From positions 1 to 57,927 of the forward strand of contig NZ_CAMPKE010000019.1 in NCBI RefSeq assembly GCF_946887195.1: 57,927 nt of DNA, read 5' to 3'. Source of the DNA: an uncultured Halomonas sp. Its GTDB lineage: Bacteria; Pseudomonadota; Gammaproteobacteria; Pseudomonadales; Halomonadaceae. The notes beneath the pieces were generated by a model. It was not told the DNA's origin, did no database searches, and saw only the letters and a program-made list of their open reading frames with translations. Shown here piece after piece: positions 43,210-53,145 of this stretch. The translations under genes and the position numbers were made by a program. Position 1 is the first letter of the stretch. The number at the start of each line of letters is the position of its first letter.

Positions 43210-44196
43210 TCAGTGATCGACCATCGGCAGGCATAGGAAGCTCGGCCCCGGTGCGGGCGTCTGCGGTGCCTTGAAGTGGGCGTTGAGTTCCGGCAGCAAC
43301 TCGCGCACGAAGCGCAGGAACAGTTCGGTGACCGGCGTCGGGTAGCGATCCTTGGGATGAACGGTGCACCAGGAGCGTCTGAGCGGAAAGCCCGGTAGAT
43401 GTGTCGAGGCCAGCAGGCCGGAAGCCAGTTCCAGCTGCACGGCCAGGCGCGGCAGTACCGCCACGCCCAGGTGCGCCATCACGCCCTGCTTGATCGCTTC
43501 GTTGGTGCCGAGCTCGATGGTGTGCGACAGCGAGACCCGCTCGCGGGCGACGAACTCCTCGAATGCCGTGCGCGTTCCCGAGCCGGGTTCGCGCATCAGC
43601 ACGTAATGGCGTGCGAAATCCTCGAGCGTCGGTGATTCGGCGGTCAGCAGGGGATGCCCGGGCCATACCACCGGGATCATCTCGTTCTCCAGAATCGGCA
43701 TGAACGCGAGGCTGGCATCCTCCGGCACCATCCCCATGATCACCAGGTCGTCGCGCCGCTCGGCGAGGCGCTCCAGGGCCTGACCGCGGTTGCATACGCG
43801 CAGGCGTATCTGCACCTCGGGATAACGAGAGCGGAAACGCGCCAGAATATGCGGCACCACGTACTGAGCGGTAGAGACCGCGGCCAGGTTGAGCTCGCCG
43901 CGAATGGTTCCGGCCAACTCGGAAAGCTCCATCTGCAGGCTCGATACCTGACCGAAGATCGACTGTACCGAAGCCGCCAGCGCATCGGCGGCGGGAAGCA
44001 CGTGCAGCGTCTTGCCGGCGTACTTGAACAGCGGCTGCTCGAGCGCCTGCTCCAATTGGCGTACTTGAGCGCTGACCGCCGGCTGCGTCAAGCCAAGCTG
44101 CTCCGCGGCCCGAGAATACGACTGCTGGCGATACACGGCCTGGAAGACCTGCAACTGCCGGAAGGTCAGTCGGTTGAGCAGATGGGGTCGCGACAT
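43210..44196 (-). CDS. pycR: LysR-type regulator of the pyruvate carboxylase genes
   Basis: This is a LysR-family regulator: the N-terminal winged helix is FRQLQVFQAVYRQQSYSRAA, then LTQPAVSAQVRQLE. An effector-binding domain follows from about residue 95. It is divergent from pycA-pycB, as PycR is from the same genes in Pseudomonas aeruginosa, which is the basis for the name. 328 residues, slightly long at the C-terminus. A palindrome lies 15-31 bp upstream of its start and could mediate autoregulation. Confidence 0.85.
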   Translation of the reverse strand: MSRPHLLNRLTFRQLQVFQAVYRQQSYSRAAEQLGLTQPAVSAQVRQLEQALEQPLFKYAGKTLHVLPAADALAASVQSIFGQVSSLQMELSELAGTIRGELNLAAVSTAQYVVPHILARFRSRYPEVQIRLRVCNRGQALERLAERRDDLVIMGMVPEDASLAFMPILENEMIPVVWPGHPLLTAESPTLEDFARHYVLMREPGSGTRTAFEEFVARERVSLSHTIELGTNEAIKQGVMAHLGVAVLPRLAVQLELASGLLASTHLPGFPLRRSWCTVHPKDRYPTPVTELFLRFVRELLPELNAHFKAPQTPAPGPSFLCLPMVDH

Positions 44197-44210
44197 TAGG
44201 ATTTCCCGCT

Positions 44211-44227
44211 AGGTATAAGCCATACCT
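44211..44227. promoter_or_regulatory. LysR-type operator in the pycR-pycA gap
   Basis: AGGTAT (44211-44216) and ATACCT (44222-44227) are perfect inverted repeats 5 bp apart, containing a T-N11-A core, 15 bp from the pycR start. A second inverted repeat, GGGTAG (44273-44278) with CTACCC (44289-44294), lies further toward pycA. Binding by PycR is an inference. Confidence 0.6.
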
Positions 44228-44368
44228 TATAGGTTGGCAAAGAAATATCAATTTTTCTATTGGCTCATCGCCGGGTAGCGTAACGGTACTACCCACGCGG
44301 TCGTGGCGATGAGGTCGATCTTCAGTTTTTCTCATGCCTACCGTGGAAGCAACCCTGGAGGGCAGCCG

Positions 44369-45784
<1,416 letters not shown>

Positions 45785-45815
45785 CAAGAGCCAAACAAGA
45801 CGCAAGGAGACACTC

Positions 45816-47624
45816 ATGAGCAAGGTTTCACCCTCGCGGGTCCACGTCACCGATGTCGTCCTGCGCGACGGCCACCAGTCGCTGATCGCCACGCGTCTGC
45901 GCACCGAGGACATGCTGCCGGTATGCGCCAGGCTCGATGCCATCGGTTTCCACTCGCTCGAAGTGTGGGGCGGAGCGACGTTCGATGCCTGCGTGCGCTT
46001 TCTGAAGGAGGACCCCTGGCAGCGCTTGAGATCGCTCAGGGAAGCGCTGCCCAACACGCCGTTGCAAATGCTGCTGCGCGGCCAGAACCTGCTCGGCTAT
46101 CGCCACTACGCCGACGATGTGGTCGAGCGCTTCGTCGCCAAGTCCGCCGACAACGGCATCGACGTCTTCCGCGTGTTCGATGCGCTCAACGACCTGCGCA
46201 ATCTGGAAACCGCGATGCGTGCGGTCAAGGCCAGCGGCAAGCACGCCCAGGGTACGCTGTGCTACACCGTCAGCCCGGTTCATACCCTGGATATCTACAT
46301 CGAGCAGGCCAGGCGGCTGATCGACATGGGCGCCGATTCGATCGCCATCAAGGACATGGCCGGGCTGCTCACGCCCTATGCGACCTATGAGCTGGTTGCG
46401 GCGCTAATCGAAGCAGTGGACGTGCCCATTCATCTGCATGCGCATGCCACGTCGGGGCTGGCGCCGCTGTGTCACCTCAAGGCCGTCGAAGCGGGATGCC
46501 GGCACATCGACACCTGTAACTCGGCTTTTGCCGGCGGCACCAGTCACCCCTCCACCGAGGCGATGGTCGCGGCCTTGCAGGGATCCGATTACGACAGCGG
46601 CCTGGATCTCGAAGCGCTCAAGACGATCGGCGACGAGCTGCGTGAAGTCCGCAAGAAGTACGCCGCCTTCGAGAGCGAATTCACCCGCGAGGATGTCTCG
46701 GTGCAGATCAATCAGGTGCCGGGCGGCATGATGTCCAATCTGGCCAATCAATTGAAAGAGCAGAACGCGCTGTCGCGGATCCGCGAGGTGTTCGCCGAGA
46801 TTCCCCGCGTACGCGCCGACCTGGGCTTCCCGCCGCTGGTCACGCCGACCTCGCAGATCGTCGGTACCCAGGCGGTGATGAACGTACTCACCGGCGAGCG
46901 CTACAAGACCATTACCAACGAGGTCAAGCGTTACCTGACGGGCGGCTATGGCCAGCCGCCGGCCGAGGTCGATGACGACATGCGGCGCCGCGCCATCGGT
47001 AACGAGCCGGTAGAGGAGGGGCGACCGGCGGATCGCCTGAGTCCCGAGATGCAGCGCCTCGGTGCCGAAATCGGCGCGCTCGCCGAGAGCGAGGAAGACA
47101 TCCTCACCTTCGCCATGTTTCCCGATCTGGGGCGCGATTTTCTTCAGGATCGGCGTGATGGCACGCTGACGCCCGAGCCGCTGCCGGCTGCCGAGAGCTC
47201 GGGTCGCCCAGTCACCGAGGGAACGCCGACCGAGTTCGTGATCGACGTGCATGGTGAGTCCTACGAGGTGCAGATAACCGGCGTGGGCCGCAACAGCGGT
47301 GGCAAGCGTCAGGTCTACCTGACGCTCGACGGCATGCCGGAGGAGGTCGTCTTCGAGGCCAAGGACGCCTATGTCGGCGGTGCCGCCTCGGGGCGCGCCC
47401 GGGCCTCGCAGCCGGGGCATGTGACCACGTCGATGCCTGGCAATATCGTCGATGTGCTGGTTGCCGTGGGCGATCGCGTCAAGGAGGGCCAAGCGGTGCT
47501 GATCACCGAGGCGATGAAAATGGAGACCGAGGTACAGGCGCGCATTGCGGGCACGGTCAAGGCGGTGCACATCGCCAAGGGCGATCGCGTCACGCCGGGC
47601 GAGGTGCTGATCGAAATCGAATGA
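45816..47624 (+). CDS. pycB: Pyruvate carboxylase subunit B / oxaloacetate decarboxylase alpha-like
   Basis: PycB transfers CO2 from biotin to pyruvate, making oxaloacetate. The carboxyltransferase TIM barrel has VVLRDGHQSLIATRL, AIKDMAGLLTPYATYEL and HLHAHATSGLAP. The C-terminal biotinyl domain has the biotinylated Lys568 in ITEAMKMETEV. 602 residues. The sequence is close to OadA; context (pycA, pycR, no membrane beta/gamma subunits) argues for pyruvate carboxylase rather than a sodium-pumping decarboxylase. AAGGAGA precedes the ATG. Confidence 0.92.
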   Translation: MSKVSPSRVHVTDVVLRDGHQSLIATRLRTEDMLPVCARLDAIGFHSLEVWGGATFDACVRFLKEDPWQRLRSLREALPNTPLQMLLRGQNLLGYRHYADDVVERFVAKSADNGIDVFRVFDALNDLRNLETAMRAVKASGKHAQGTLCYTVSPVHTLDIYIEQARRLIDMGADSIAIKDMAGLLTPYATYELVAALIEAVDVPIHLHAHATSGLAPLCHLKAVEAGCRHIDTCNSAFAGGTSHPSTEAMVAALQGSDYDSGLDLEALKTIGDELREVRKKYAAFESEFTREDVSVQINQVPGGMMSNLANQLKEQNALSRIREVFAEIPRVRADLGFPPLVTPTSQIVGTQAVMNVLTGERYKTITNEVKRYLTGGYGQPPAEVDDDMRRRAIGNEPVEEGRPADRLSPEMQRLGAEIGALAESEEDILTFAMFPDLGRDFLQDRRDGTLTPEPLPAAESSGRPVTEGTPTEFVIDVHGESYEVQITGVGRNSGGKRQVYLTLDGMPEEVVFEAKDAYVGGAASGRARASQPGHVTTSMPGNIVDVLVAVGDRVKEGQAVLITEAMKMETEVQARIAGTVKAVHIAKGDRVTPGEVLIEIE

Positions 47625-47743
47625 TCCACGATTTATCGTTTATGCGATCCATCGCCTATGCTAAGCGACAGCCGCTGGATCTTTCTTGAAACGTGGCTGG
47701 GGCGAATCTACTTCTATAGGACCAATCGCCAAGGAGAGCTGGC

Positions 47744-48079
47744 ATGCAAGACAAGAACGCGATGGATCAATTGATGGAAGCGGCACGCGAGCTCTGCTCC
47801 TCATCCAGGGAGCACGGCGTCGATACGCGTAGTGCATTGGCGGGTGGTGCCCTGGGTATTCTGCTGAGCAGCAAGCACGGTCGCGGTCTGTTCGGCAAGG
47901 TGCTCAAATACGGTGTCGTTGCCGGATTGGGCGCGTTGGCCTGGCAGGCGAGCCGCGAGCGGGAGCATGGCTCCGTCTATCGGACGCCACAGCCGTATGA
48001 TTACGAGCCCAAGCCGGATACCGCTCACGACGACTCGCCACGCACCACGCCGCCACCCAGCGATTCCACGATTCCCTAG
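47744..48079 (+). CDS. Short DUF533-like protein lacking the TerB-like domain
   Basis: The segment ALAGGALGILLSSKHGRGLFGKVLKYGVVAGLGALAWQA matches, as spaced glycine motifs (GGALGxLLxSKxGR...KYG), the hydrophobic N-terminal part of DUF533 (YebE) proteins. The usual ~100-residue TerB-like C-terminal domain is missing and replaced by a polar Pro/Thr/Asp-rich tail. 111 residues, one or two membrane helices. AAGGAG lies 7 bp upstream. A good terminator follows, so it is a complete single-gene unit. Function unknown. Confidence 0.7.
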   Translation: MQDKNAMDQLMEAARELCSSSREHGVDTRSALAGGALGILLSSKHGRGLFGKVLKYGVVAGLGALAWQASREREHGSVYRTPQPYDYEPKPDTAHDDSPRTTPPPSDSTIP

Positions 48080-48137
48080 CTCGCAACGAGCTAAGGCAAT
48101 GGCTCATTTAGAGCCGGCTCATCAATACCTTACCCTC

Positions 48138-48166
48138 ACGAGTCCGGGCCTTCCCGGGCTCGTTTT
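48138..48166 (+). terminator. Intrinsic terminator after the DUF533-like gene
   Basis: ACGAGTCCGGG pairs with CCCGGGCTCGT (one G-U) around CCTT and is followed by TTTT. A strong Rho-independent terminator. Confidence 0.85.
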
Positions 48167-48250
48167 CATTCCTGCCTCATTGCGCTGTCAGCTTTCGATA
48201 TGAGAACTGCAATATTCTTGCGATGGCGTTATCCTGAATCGGCTATTATA

Positions 48251-48278
48251 TTGCAATGCAGCAATCGCTTTGCAATGC
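48251..48278. promoter_or_regulatory. Direct repeats TTGCAATGC upstream of the DUF3141 gene
   Basis: TTGCAATGC occurs at 48251-48259 and 48270-48278, a 19-bp period (about two helical turns), just after a TATTAT -10-like hexamer (48244-48249) and 27 bp before the start codon. Such TGC-rich sites recall those bound by PHA regulators (PhaR), but that link is an inference. Confidence 0.45.
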
Positions 48279-48305
48279 CGTAATCGTCATCAATGGAGCC
48301 AAGCC

Positions 48306-50639
48306 ATGTTCCCCGTTCAAGCCTCGTTAGCGCAATCGGCTCTTGCGTTCTGGGACCCGTTGGGACTCGGGCGCGCCGCCGTCGATTACTGGCAGGACGC
48401 CTGTGAGCGCAGCGTACTGTATCTCGATGTCATGCGTCAGCGCGGCAATCAGTATCTCGAGCACATCGAGAAGACCGCGCCCAACGTATTGGGCTTCGAT
48501 TCCGAGGTGCTGCTCGATGGCCGCAGGTTGGCGCATCCGGTCAATTACGAATTGATGCGCATCATTCCGCCAGAAGGTGTCGAGATCGACGCAAGCAAGC
48601 GGCCGTTCGTCGTCGTCGATCCGCGTGCCGGCCATGGGCCGGGCATCGGCGGTTTCAAGCCCGACAGCGAGATCGGCGTGGCGCTGCGTGCCGGCCATCC
48701 CTGCTATTTCATCGGTTTCCTGCCGTATCCGGTGGCTGGGCAGTCCGTCGAAGACGTCGTCGAGGCGGAAGTCCAGTTTCTCCGGCACGTGATCGAGCTT
48801 CACCCACAGACCGCCGAGCGTCCGATGGTGGTGGGCAACTGTCAGGCCGGTTGGCAGATCATGATGGCCGCGGCCCTGGAGCCCGATTGCTTCGGTCCCA
48901 TCCTGATCGCCGGTGCGCCGCTCTCCTACTGGGCCGGCGAGCGTGGCAAGGCACCCATGCGCTATACCGGCGGCATGCTCGGCGGCAGCTGGCTGACGGC
49001 GCTGATGAGCGATCTGGGCGATGGTCACTTCGATGGCGCCTGGCTGGTGCAGAACTTCGAGAAGCTCAATCCGGCCAATACGCTGTGGGGCAAGCAGTAC
49101 AACCTGTATGCCAATGTCGATAGCGAGGCCAGCCGCTATCTGGATTTCGAGCGCTGGTGGGGCGGTCATGTGGTATTGAACGCCGAAGAAATCCAGTACA
49201 TCGTCGATAACCTGTTCATCGGCAACCGGCTGAGCACCTCGCAACTGACCACCCGCGACGGTCGGCGTATCGATCTACGCAACGTGCGCTCGCCGATCGT
49301 GGTGTTCTGCTCCCATGGCGACGACATCACGCCACCGCCCCAGGCGCTGGGCTGGATCGGCGATCTCTACGATAGCGTCGACGACATCCAGGCTAACGAG
49401 CAGACCATCGTCTATTGCGTGCACGATACCACCGGACATCTCGGCATCTTCGTGTCGGGCAGCGTATCGCGCAAGGAGCACACCGAGTTCACGGCCAACA
49501 TGGATTACATCGATATCCTGCCGCCGGGACTCTATGAAACCACGGTGACCGAGAAGACCGAGGATGACGCCAGCACCGCCCCGATCGATGGCGACTACAT
49601 CCTCGAGTTCAGCCCCCGCGATCTCGATGACCTCGATGCCATCGTGCAGACGAATCCGGAGGACGAGCGCCGCTTTGCTAGCGTGGCGAGAATATCGGAT
49701 ATCAATCTCGGTCTGTACCAACGCTATTGGCAGCCCTGGCTCAAGGCGGTGGTGACTCCCGACGCGGCGAACCTGATGCGTCGCATGCACCCGCTGAGAA
49801 TGGGCTACAAGCTACTCTCGGATCGCAACCCGGCTATGTCGCCGCTGCCGGTCATGGCCGATGCCGTCAAGGCCGATCGGCACCCCGTCGCCGATGACAA
49901 TCCGTTTCGGGTCTTCGAGGGCATGCTGTCGGATCGGATCGTGGATGGGCTGAACGGCTATCGCGACATGCGCGACCAAGGCACCGAGCAGGCCTTCATG
50001 GCGATTTACGGCCAACCATGGCTGCAGATACTGACCGGTCTGGGGGCCGATGACCGGCGGCGGCACCTCCCTTGCCCCGGCGCCGAGCCGGAGCATCGGC
50101 GCTTCGTCGCGCAGCGTCAACGTGAGCTGCGTGCGCGAATCGATCACGGCAATAGCCATCATGCAGTGGTGCGCGCCCTGATTTTCGTATTGGGAGGCGC
50201 GCCTTCCACCGATGAACGCAATTTCCAGCGCCTGAAGGCGACCCGGGCCGAAGTCGAACCGAACATCGATCTGGCGAGCTTCAAGGCGCTGGTGCGCGAG
50301 CAGTTCTTCATCCTCAAGCTGGACAGTCATGCGGCATTGGACGCGCTACCGATATTGCTCGATGGAGAAAGCGCCGCAAGCATCGACGGCTACCTGACGC
50401 ATATCGAGCACGTACTGGAAGCCAGTGGCCCGCTCGATGAACGCTGCGAAGCGCGCCTGGCGACGGTTCGGGAATTGTTCGAACGTGCCAAACCGCCCGA
50501 GCCGTCTCCTCGGACGGCAGCGAAGACCGAAGCGGGAACCGAAGCGAGAACCAAGCCGGATTCGACGAGCCGGAAAAAGCCAGCCGCTCGCGCCAAGCCA
50601 CGCAGCAAGAAAACGCCACCTGCCGACTCATCGTCTTGA
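48306..50639 (+). CDS. DUF3141 / PHA-synthase-like alpha/beta hydrolase
   Basis: This 777-residue protein carries an alpha/beta-hydrolase domain like polyhydroxyalkanoate synthases (about 60-400) followed by a DUF3141 region (about 400-720). A PhaC-type triad can be placed: Cys179 in VGNCQAGW, Asp339/340 in SHGDDITPP and His378 in TGHLGIFV. The last ~45 residues are a Lys/Ala/Pro-rich tail (KKPAARAKPRSKKTPP) like PhaF/histone H1-type tails. The start at 48306 has GGAG upstream. The substrate is unproven; whether it polymerises hydroxyacyl-CoA is not known. Confidence 0.8.
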   Translation: MFPVQASLAQSALAFWDPLGLGRAAVDYWQDACERSVLYLDVMRQRGNQYLEHIEKTAPNVLGFDSEVLLDGRRLAHPVNYELMRIIPPEGVEIDASKRPFVVVDPRAGHGPGIGGFKPDSEIGVALRAGHPCYFIGFLPYPVAGQSVEDVVEAEVQFLRHVIELHPQTAERPMVVGNCQAGWQIMMAAALEPDCFGPILIAGAPLSYWAGERGKAPMRYTGGMLGGSWLTALMSDLGDGHFDGAWLVQNFEKLNPANTLWGKQYNLYANVDSEASRYLDFERWWGGHVVLNAEEIQYIVDNLFIGNRLSTSQLTTRDGRRIDLRNVRSPIVVFCSHGDDITPPPQALGWIGDLYDSVDDIQANEQTIVYCVHDTTGHLGIFVSGSVSRKEHTEFTANMDYIDILPPGLYETTVTEKTEDDASTAPIDGDYILEFSPRDLDDLDAIVQTNPEDERRFASVARISDINLGLYQRYWQPWLKAVVTPDAANLMRRMHPLRMGYKLLSDRNPAMSPLPVMADAVKADRHPVADDNPFRVFEGMLSDRIVDGLNGYRDMRDQGTEQAFMAIYGQPWLQILTGLGADDRRRHLPCPGAEPEHRRFVAQRQRELRARIDHGNSHHAVVRALIFVLGGAPSTDERNFQRLKATRAEVEPNIDLASFKALVREQFFILKLDSHAALDALPILLDGESAASIDGYLTHIEHVLEASGPLDERCEARLATVRELFERAKPPEPSPRTAAKTEAGTEARTKPDSTSRKKPAARAKPRSKKTPPADSSS

Positions 50640-50660
50640 TGGTAGCGATGCCGCTCAATC

Positions 50661-50688
50661 AGATCGCCGCCTCATGGGGCGGCGATCT
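50661..50688. terminator. Bidirectional terminator between the DUF3141 gene and mgsA
   Basis: AGATCGCCGCC and GGCGGCGATCT form a perfect 11-bp stem with a 6-nt loop between the two convergent genes. Confidence 0.75.
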
Positions 50689-50709
50689 CCTATCGACAGG
50701 ATGTTGGAT

Positions 50710-51189
50710 TCAAGTCCGGGTGCGACCTGCGACCCAATCGCCGGCATCGGGAATATCGACGGTGTACTCCTCGGCCAGGTAGGGCGAGCTGATCAGGAAG
50801 TCGGCACTGGCGGCGTTGCAGGCTACTGGAATGTTCCACAACGCCGCCAGGCGTAGCAGTGCCTTGACGTCGGGGTCGTGAGGCATCGGTGCGAAGGGAT
50901 CCCAGAAAAAAACCAGTAGATCCAGGCGCTGTTCGGTGATGCGTGCGCCGATCTGCTGATCGCCACCGAGGGGGCCACTCATCAGCCCCTCGACACTCAG
51001 GCCTTGTTCGGCGGCGACGCGCCGGGCGGTGGTGCCGGTGCCGATCAACTCGTGGCGGGCCAGCGTGTCACGCCAACGACCGACCCACTGCAGCAGTTCA
51101 TCCTTCTTGCCGTCATGGGCGATCAGTGCGATGCGCTTGCGAACGGGCAGCGTGCGCCGGCTCTGCCGGGTAGGGCGCTGTACGGTCAT
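50710..51189 (-). CDS. mgsA: Methylglyoxal synthase
   Basis: MgsA converts dihydroxyacetone phosphate to methylglyoxal, a bypass that relieves phosphosugar stress. It shows [16 protein letters not shown] with the catalytic His/Asp, [25 protein letters not shown] (phosphate binding) and [20 protein letters not shown]. 159 residues; the N-terminal ~15 are basic and variable. ATG 51189 overlaps the pyk stop by 4 nt, so it is co-translated with pyruvate kinase, tying the bypass to lower glycolysis. Confidence 0.96.
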   Translation of the reverse strand: MTVQRPTRQSRRTLPVRKRIALIAHDGKKDELLQWVGRWRDTLARHELIGTGTTARRVAAEQGLSVEGLMSGPLGGDQQIGARITEQRLDLLVFFWDPFAPMPHDPDVKALLRLAALWNIPVACNAASADFLISSPYLAEEYTVDIPDAGDWVAGRTRT

Positions 51190-52652
51190 TGGACGTTTTC
51201 CACCTGAAGGATCTTCAGGGTATTGGTGCCGCCGTGGGCGTTCATGTGATCGCCTCTTGTGAGGATCACATCGTCGCCCGCGGCGACGATGCCCTGCTTC
51301 ACGAGTAGCGCCAGCGCCTGGGCATCGAGCTCCTCGGCGGTCATCTCGCTGGTGTCGAAGGCCAGCGAGACCACGCCACGATACAGCGCCATGCGCCGCT
51401 GGGCGATCGGGTTGTGGGCCAGCCCGACGATCGGCAGTCCGGAGCGGATTCGCGAGGCGATCAGCGGCGTGTAGCCCGAGGCGGTCATGCAGGCGATCGC
51501 CGCCACGCCATCGAGGTGATTGGCGGCGTACATCGCCGATAACGCTATCGTTTCGTCGATGCGCGTGAAGTCCTCGTGGATGCGATGCCGCGACTCCTGA
51601 ATGCTGCGCTCGCGCTCGGCGCCCAGGCACAGCCGGACCATGGCCTCGACGGTCTCCACCGGGTAGTCGCCGGCGGCGGTCTCGGCGGAGAGCATCACCG
51701 CGTCGGTGCCATCGAGCACCGCGTTGGCGACGTCGAACACCTCGGCGCGGGTCGGCAGCGGGGCGTGGATCATCGATTCCATCATCTGGGTGGCGGTAAT
51801 CACCGCGCGGTTGAGGCTGCGCGCGCGCTGGATGATGCGCTTCTGCACGCCGATCAGCTGGGCGTCGCCGATCTCCACGCCGAGATCGCCCCGCGCCACC
51901 ATCACCGCCTCGGAAGCGCGGATGATGTCATCCAGCGTCTCGGGGTCGGCGACCGCCTCGGCGCGCTCGATCTTGGCGACCAGGCCGATGTCCTTGCCGG
52001 CCTCGCCGAGCAGCTCACGCGCCAGTTGCATGTCGGCGGCCGAGCGCGGGAAGGAGATCGCCAGGTAGTCGACGCCGATGTCGATGGCGGTCTGCAGGTC
52101 TGCGCGGTCCTTGTCGGTCAGCGCGGCGGCGGAGAGCCCGCCGCCCAGCTTGTTGATGCCCTTGTTGTTGGAGAGCGTGCCGCCGACGCGCACCGTGGTG
52201 TGCACGCGGGGTGCCTCGACCCGCTCGACCACCAGTTCGAGACGACCGTCGTCGAGCAGCAGCACGTCGCCGGCGCTAACGTCCTCGGCCAGCGTCGGGT
52301 AATCGCAGCCGACCTGGTGGGCATCGCCGGCATCGCGCGCCAGCGACATGTCGAGAACGAACGGCTGGCCCTCGGCGAGGTGCACCTTGCCCTCATGAAA
52401 GCGTGCGATGCGGATCTTCGGGCCTTGTAAGTCGCCCAGCGCGGCGACGGTGCGCCCGTGGCGCTCGGCGGCCTCGCGCACCGCGACCAGGCGGCGGCGG
52501 TGATCCTCGGGCGAACCATGCGAGAAGTTCAGACGCACCACATCGACCCCGGCGGCGATCAGCTCGTCGAGCACGCCGTCACGGTCACTGGCGGGGCCCA
52601 GGGTGGCGACGATCTTGGTGCGGCGAATGGGAGTGTGTACGGGACCGTGCAT
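51186..52652 (-). CDS. pyk: Pyruvate kinase
   Basis: Pyruvate kinase makes pyruvate and ATP from PEP. It shows [53 protein letters not shown] and the ADP-binding [21 protein letters not shown]. 488 residues, PykA-like. ATG 52652 ([11 protein letters not shown]) with GGAGA just upstream is preferred to an in-frame start at 52727. It overlaps mgsA by 4 nt. A perfect palindrome about 100 bp upstream may be an operator. Confidence 0.96.
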   Translation of the reverse strand: MHGPVHTPIRRTKIVATLGPASDRDGVLDELIAAGVDVVRLNFSHGSPEDHRRRLVAVREAAERHGRTVAALGDLQGPKIRIARFHEGKVHLAEGQPFVLDMSLARDAGDAHQVGCDYPTLAEDVSAGDVLLLDDGRLELVVERVEAPRVHTTVRVGGTLSNNKGINKLGGGLSAAALTDKDRADLQTAIDIGVDYLAISFPRSAADMQLARELLGEAGKDIGLVAKIERAEAVADPETLDDIIRASEAVMVARGDLGVEIGDAQLIGVQKRIIQRARSLNRAVITATQMMESMIHAPLPTRAEVFDVANAVLDGTDAVMLSAETAAGDYPVETVEAMVRLCLGAERERSIQESRHRIHEDFTRIDETIALSAMYAANHLDGVAAIACMTASGYTPLIASRIRSGLPIVGLAHNPIAQRRMALYRGVVSLAFDTSEMTAEELDAQALALLVKQGIVAAGDDVILTRGDHMNAHGGTNTLKILQVENVQ

Positions 52653-52745
52653 GAAGTCTCCTGTTGTTTTATCGTCTGGCGGCAGTATGAGTGAATCAAT
52701 GGTGGAGCGGCATGAAGCGAATATCAAAAGTAGTGTACAGGAATA

Positions 52746-52765
52746 ATGTAGTCATTTTACTACAT
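52746..52765. promoter_or_regulatory. Perfect 7-bp palindrome upstream of pyk
   Basis: ATGTAGT (52746-52752) and ACTACAT (52759-52765) flank a T-rich 6-bp spacer, 94-113 bp upstream of the pyk start. The half-sites resemble HexR boxes, but the spacing is 3 bp longer than the known HexR consensus. Confidence 0.5.
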
Positions 52766-53145
52766 CGCGGTACCGCATGCCCGGACCTTTACAAGAAAGG
52801 GCCTGACTGGAAAGCGTCTTACTGAAAGCCTGGCTTGAAAGTCGATGGCACAGGAACTATCTACCCCATTGTTTACGATTTCATTGCCACACAGCGCTTG
52901 GCGAGCCGTATCGATGAGGCAGTGATGGATTGTGCTGGCTTGCATCGACGAATAAGTCGCGGCTAATGTCTGATAACCGCCATGGTGGTTTCAGAGGCCA
53001 GGGTGCCGAGCGATCACTGGCGCGAAGTCCGTCGCTGGGGTAGGGTAGGCGCATTTTTCCGGTCGGAAGCACATTCCGGCACGATGAACAAGCCGCCGAT
53101 GGCATCGGGTTCTCCCGCGAATCGGCTCGAGCAAAGTGGAGCGCT
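52766..53145. other. Gene-free region upstream of topA
   Basis: No supported gene on either strand in about 380 bp; the minus-strand ORFs here start without ribosome sites and have no recognisable content. It must hold the topA promoter, which I could not define. TGGAGC lies 5 bp before the topA ATG. Confidence 0.5.

Noticed and set aside
43030..43236. 68-codon open frame spanning the three-hairpin palindrome
   Set aside because: It consists largely of the palindrome translated, has no ribosome site and no sign of protein conservation.
45816..47624. Sodium-pumping oxaloacetate decarboxylase alpha subunit
   Set aside because: Sequence is compatible, but there are no membrane beta/gamma subunit genes and the neighbours are pycA and pycR.
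52746..52765. Firm assignment as a HexR box
   Set aside because: Half-sites agree but the spacer is 6 bp instead of 3 bp in the known consensus, so it is reported only as an operator-like palindrome.
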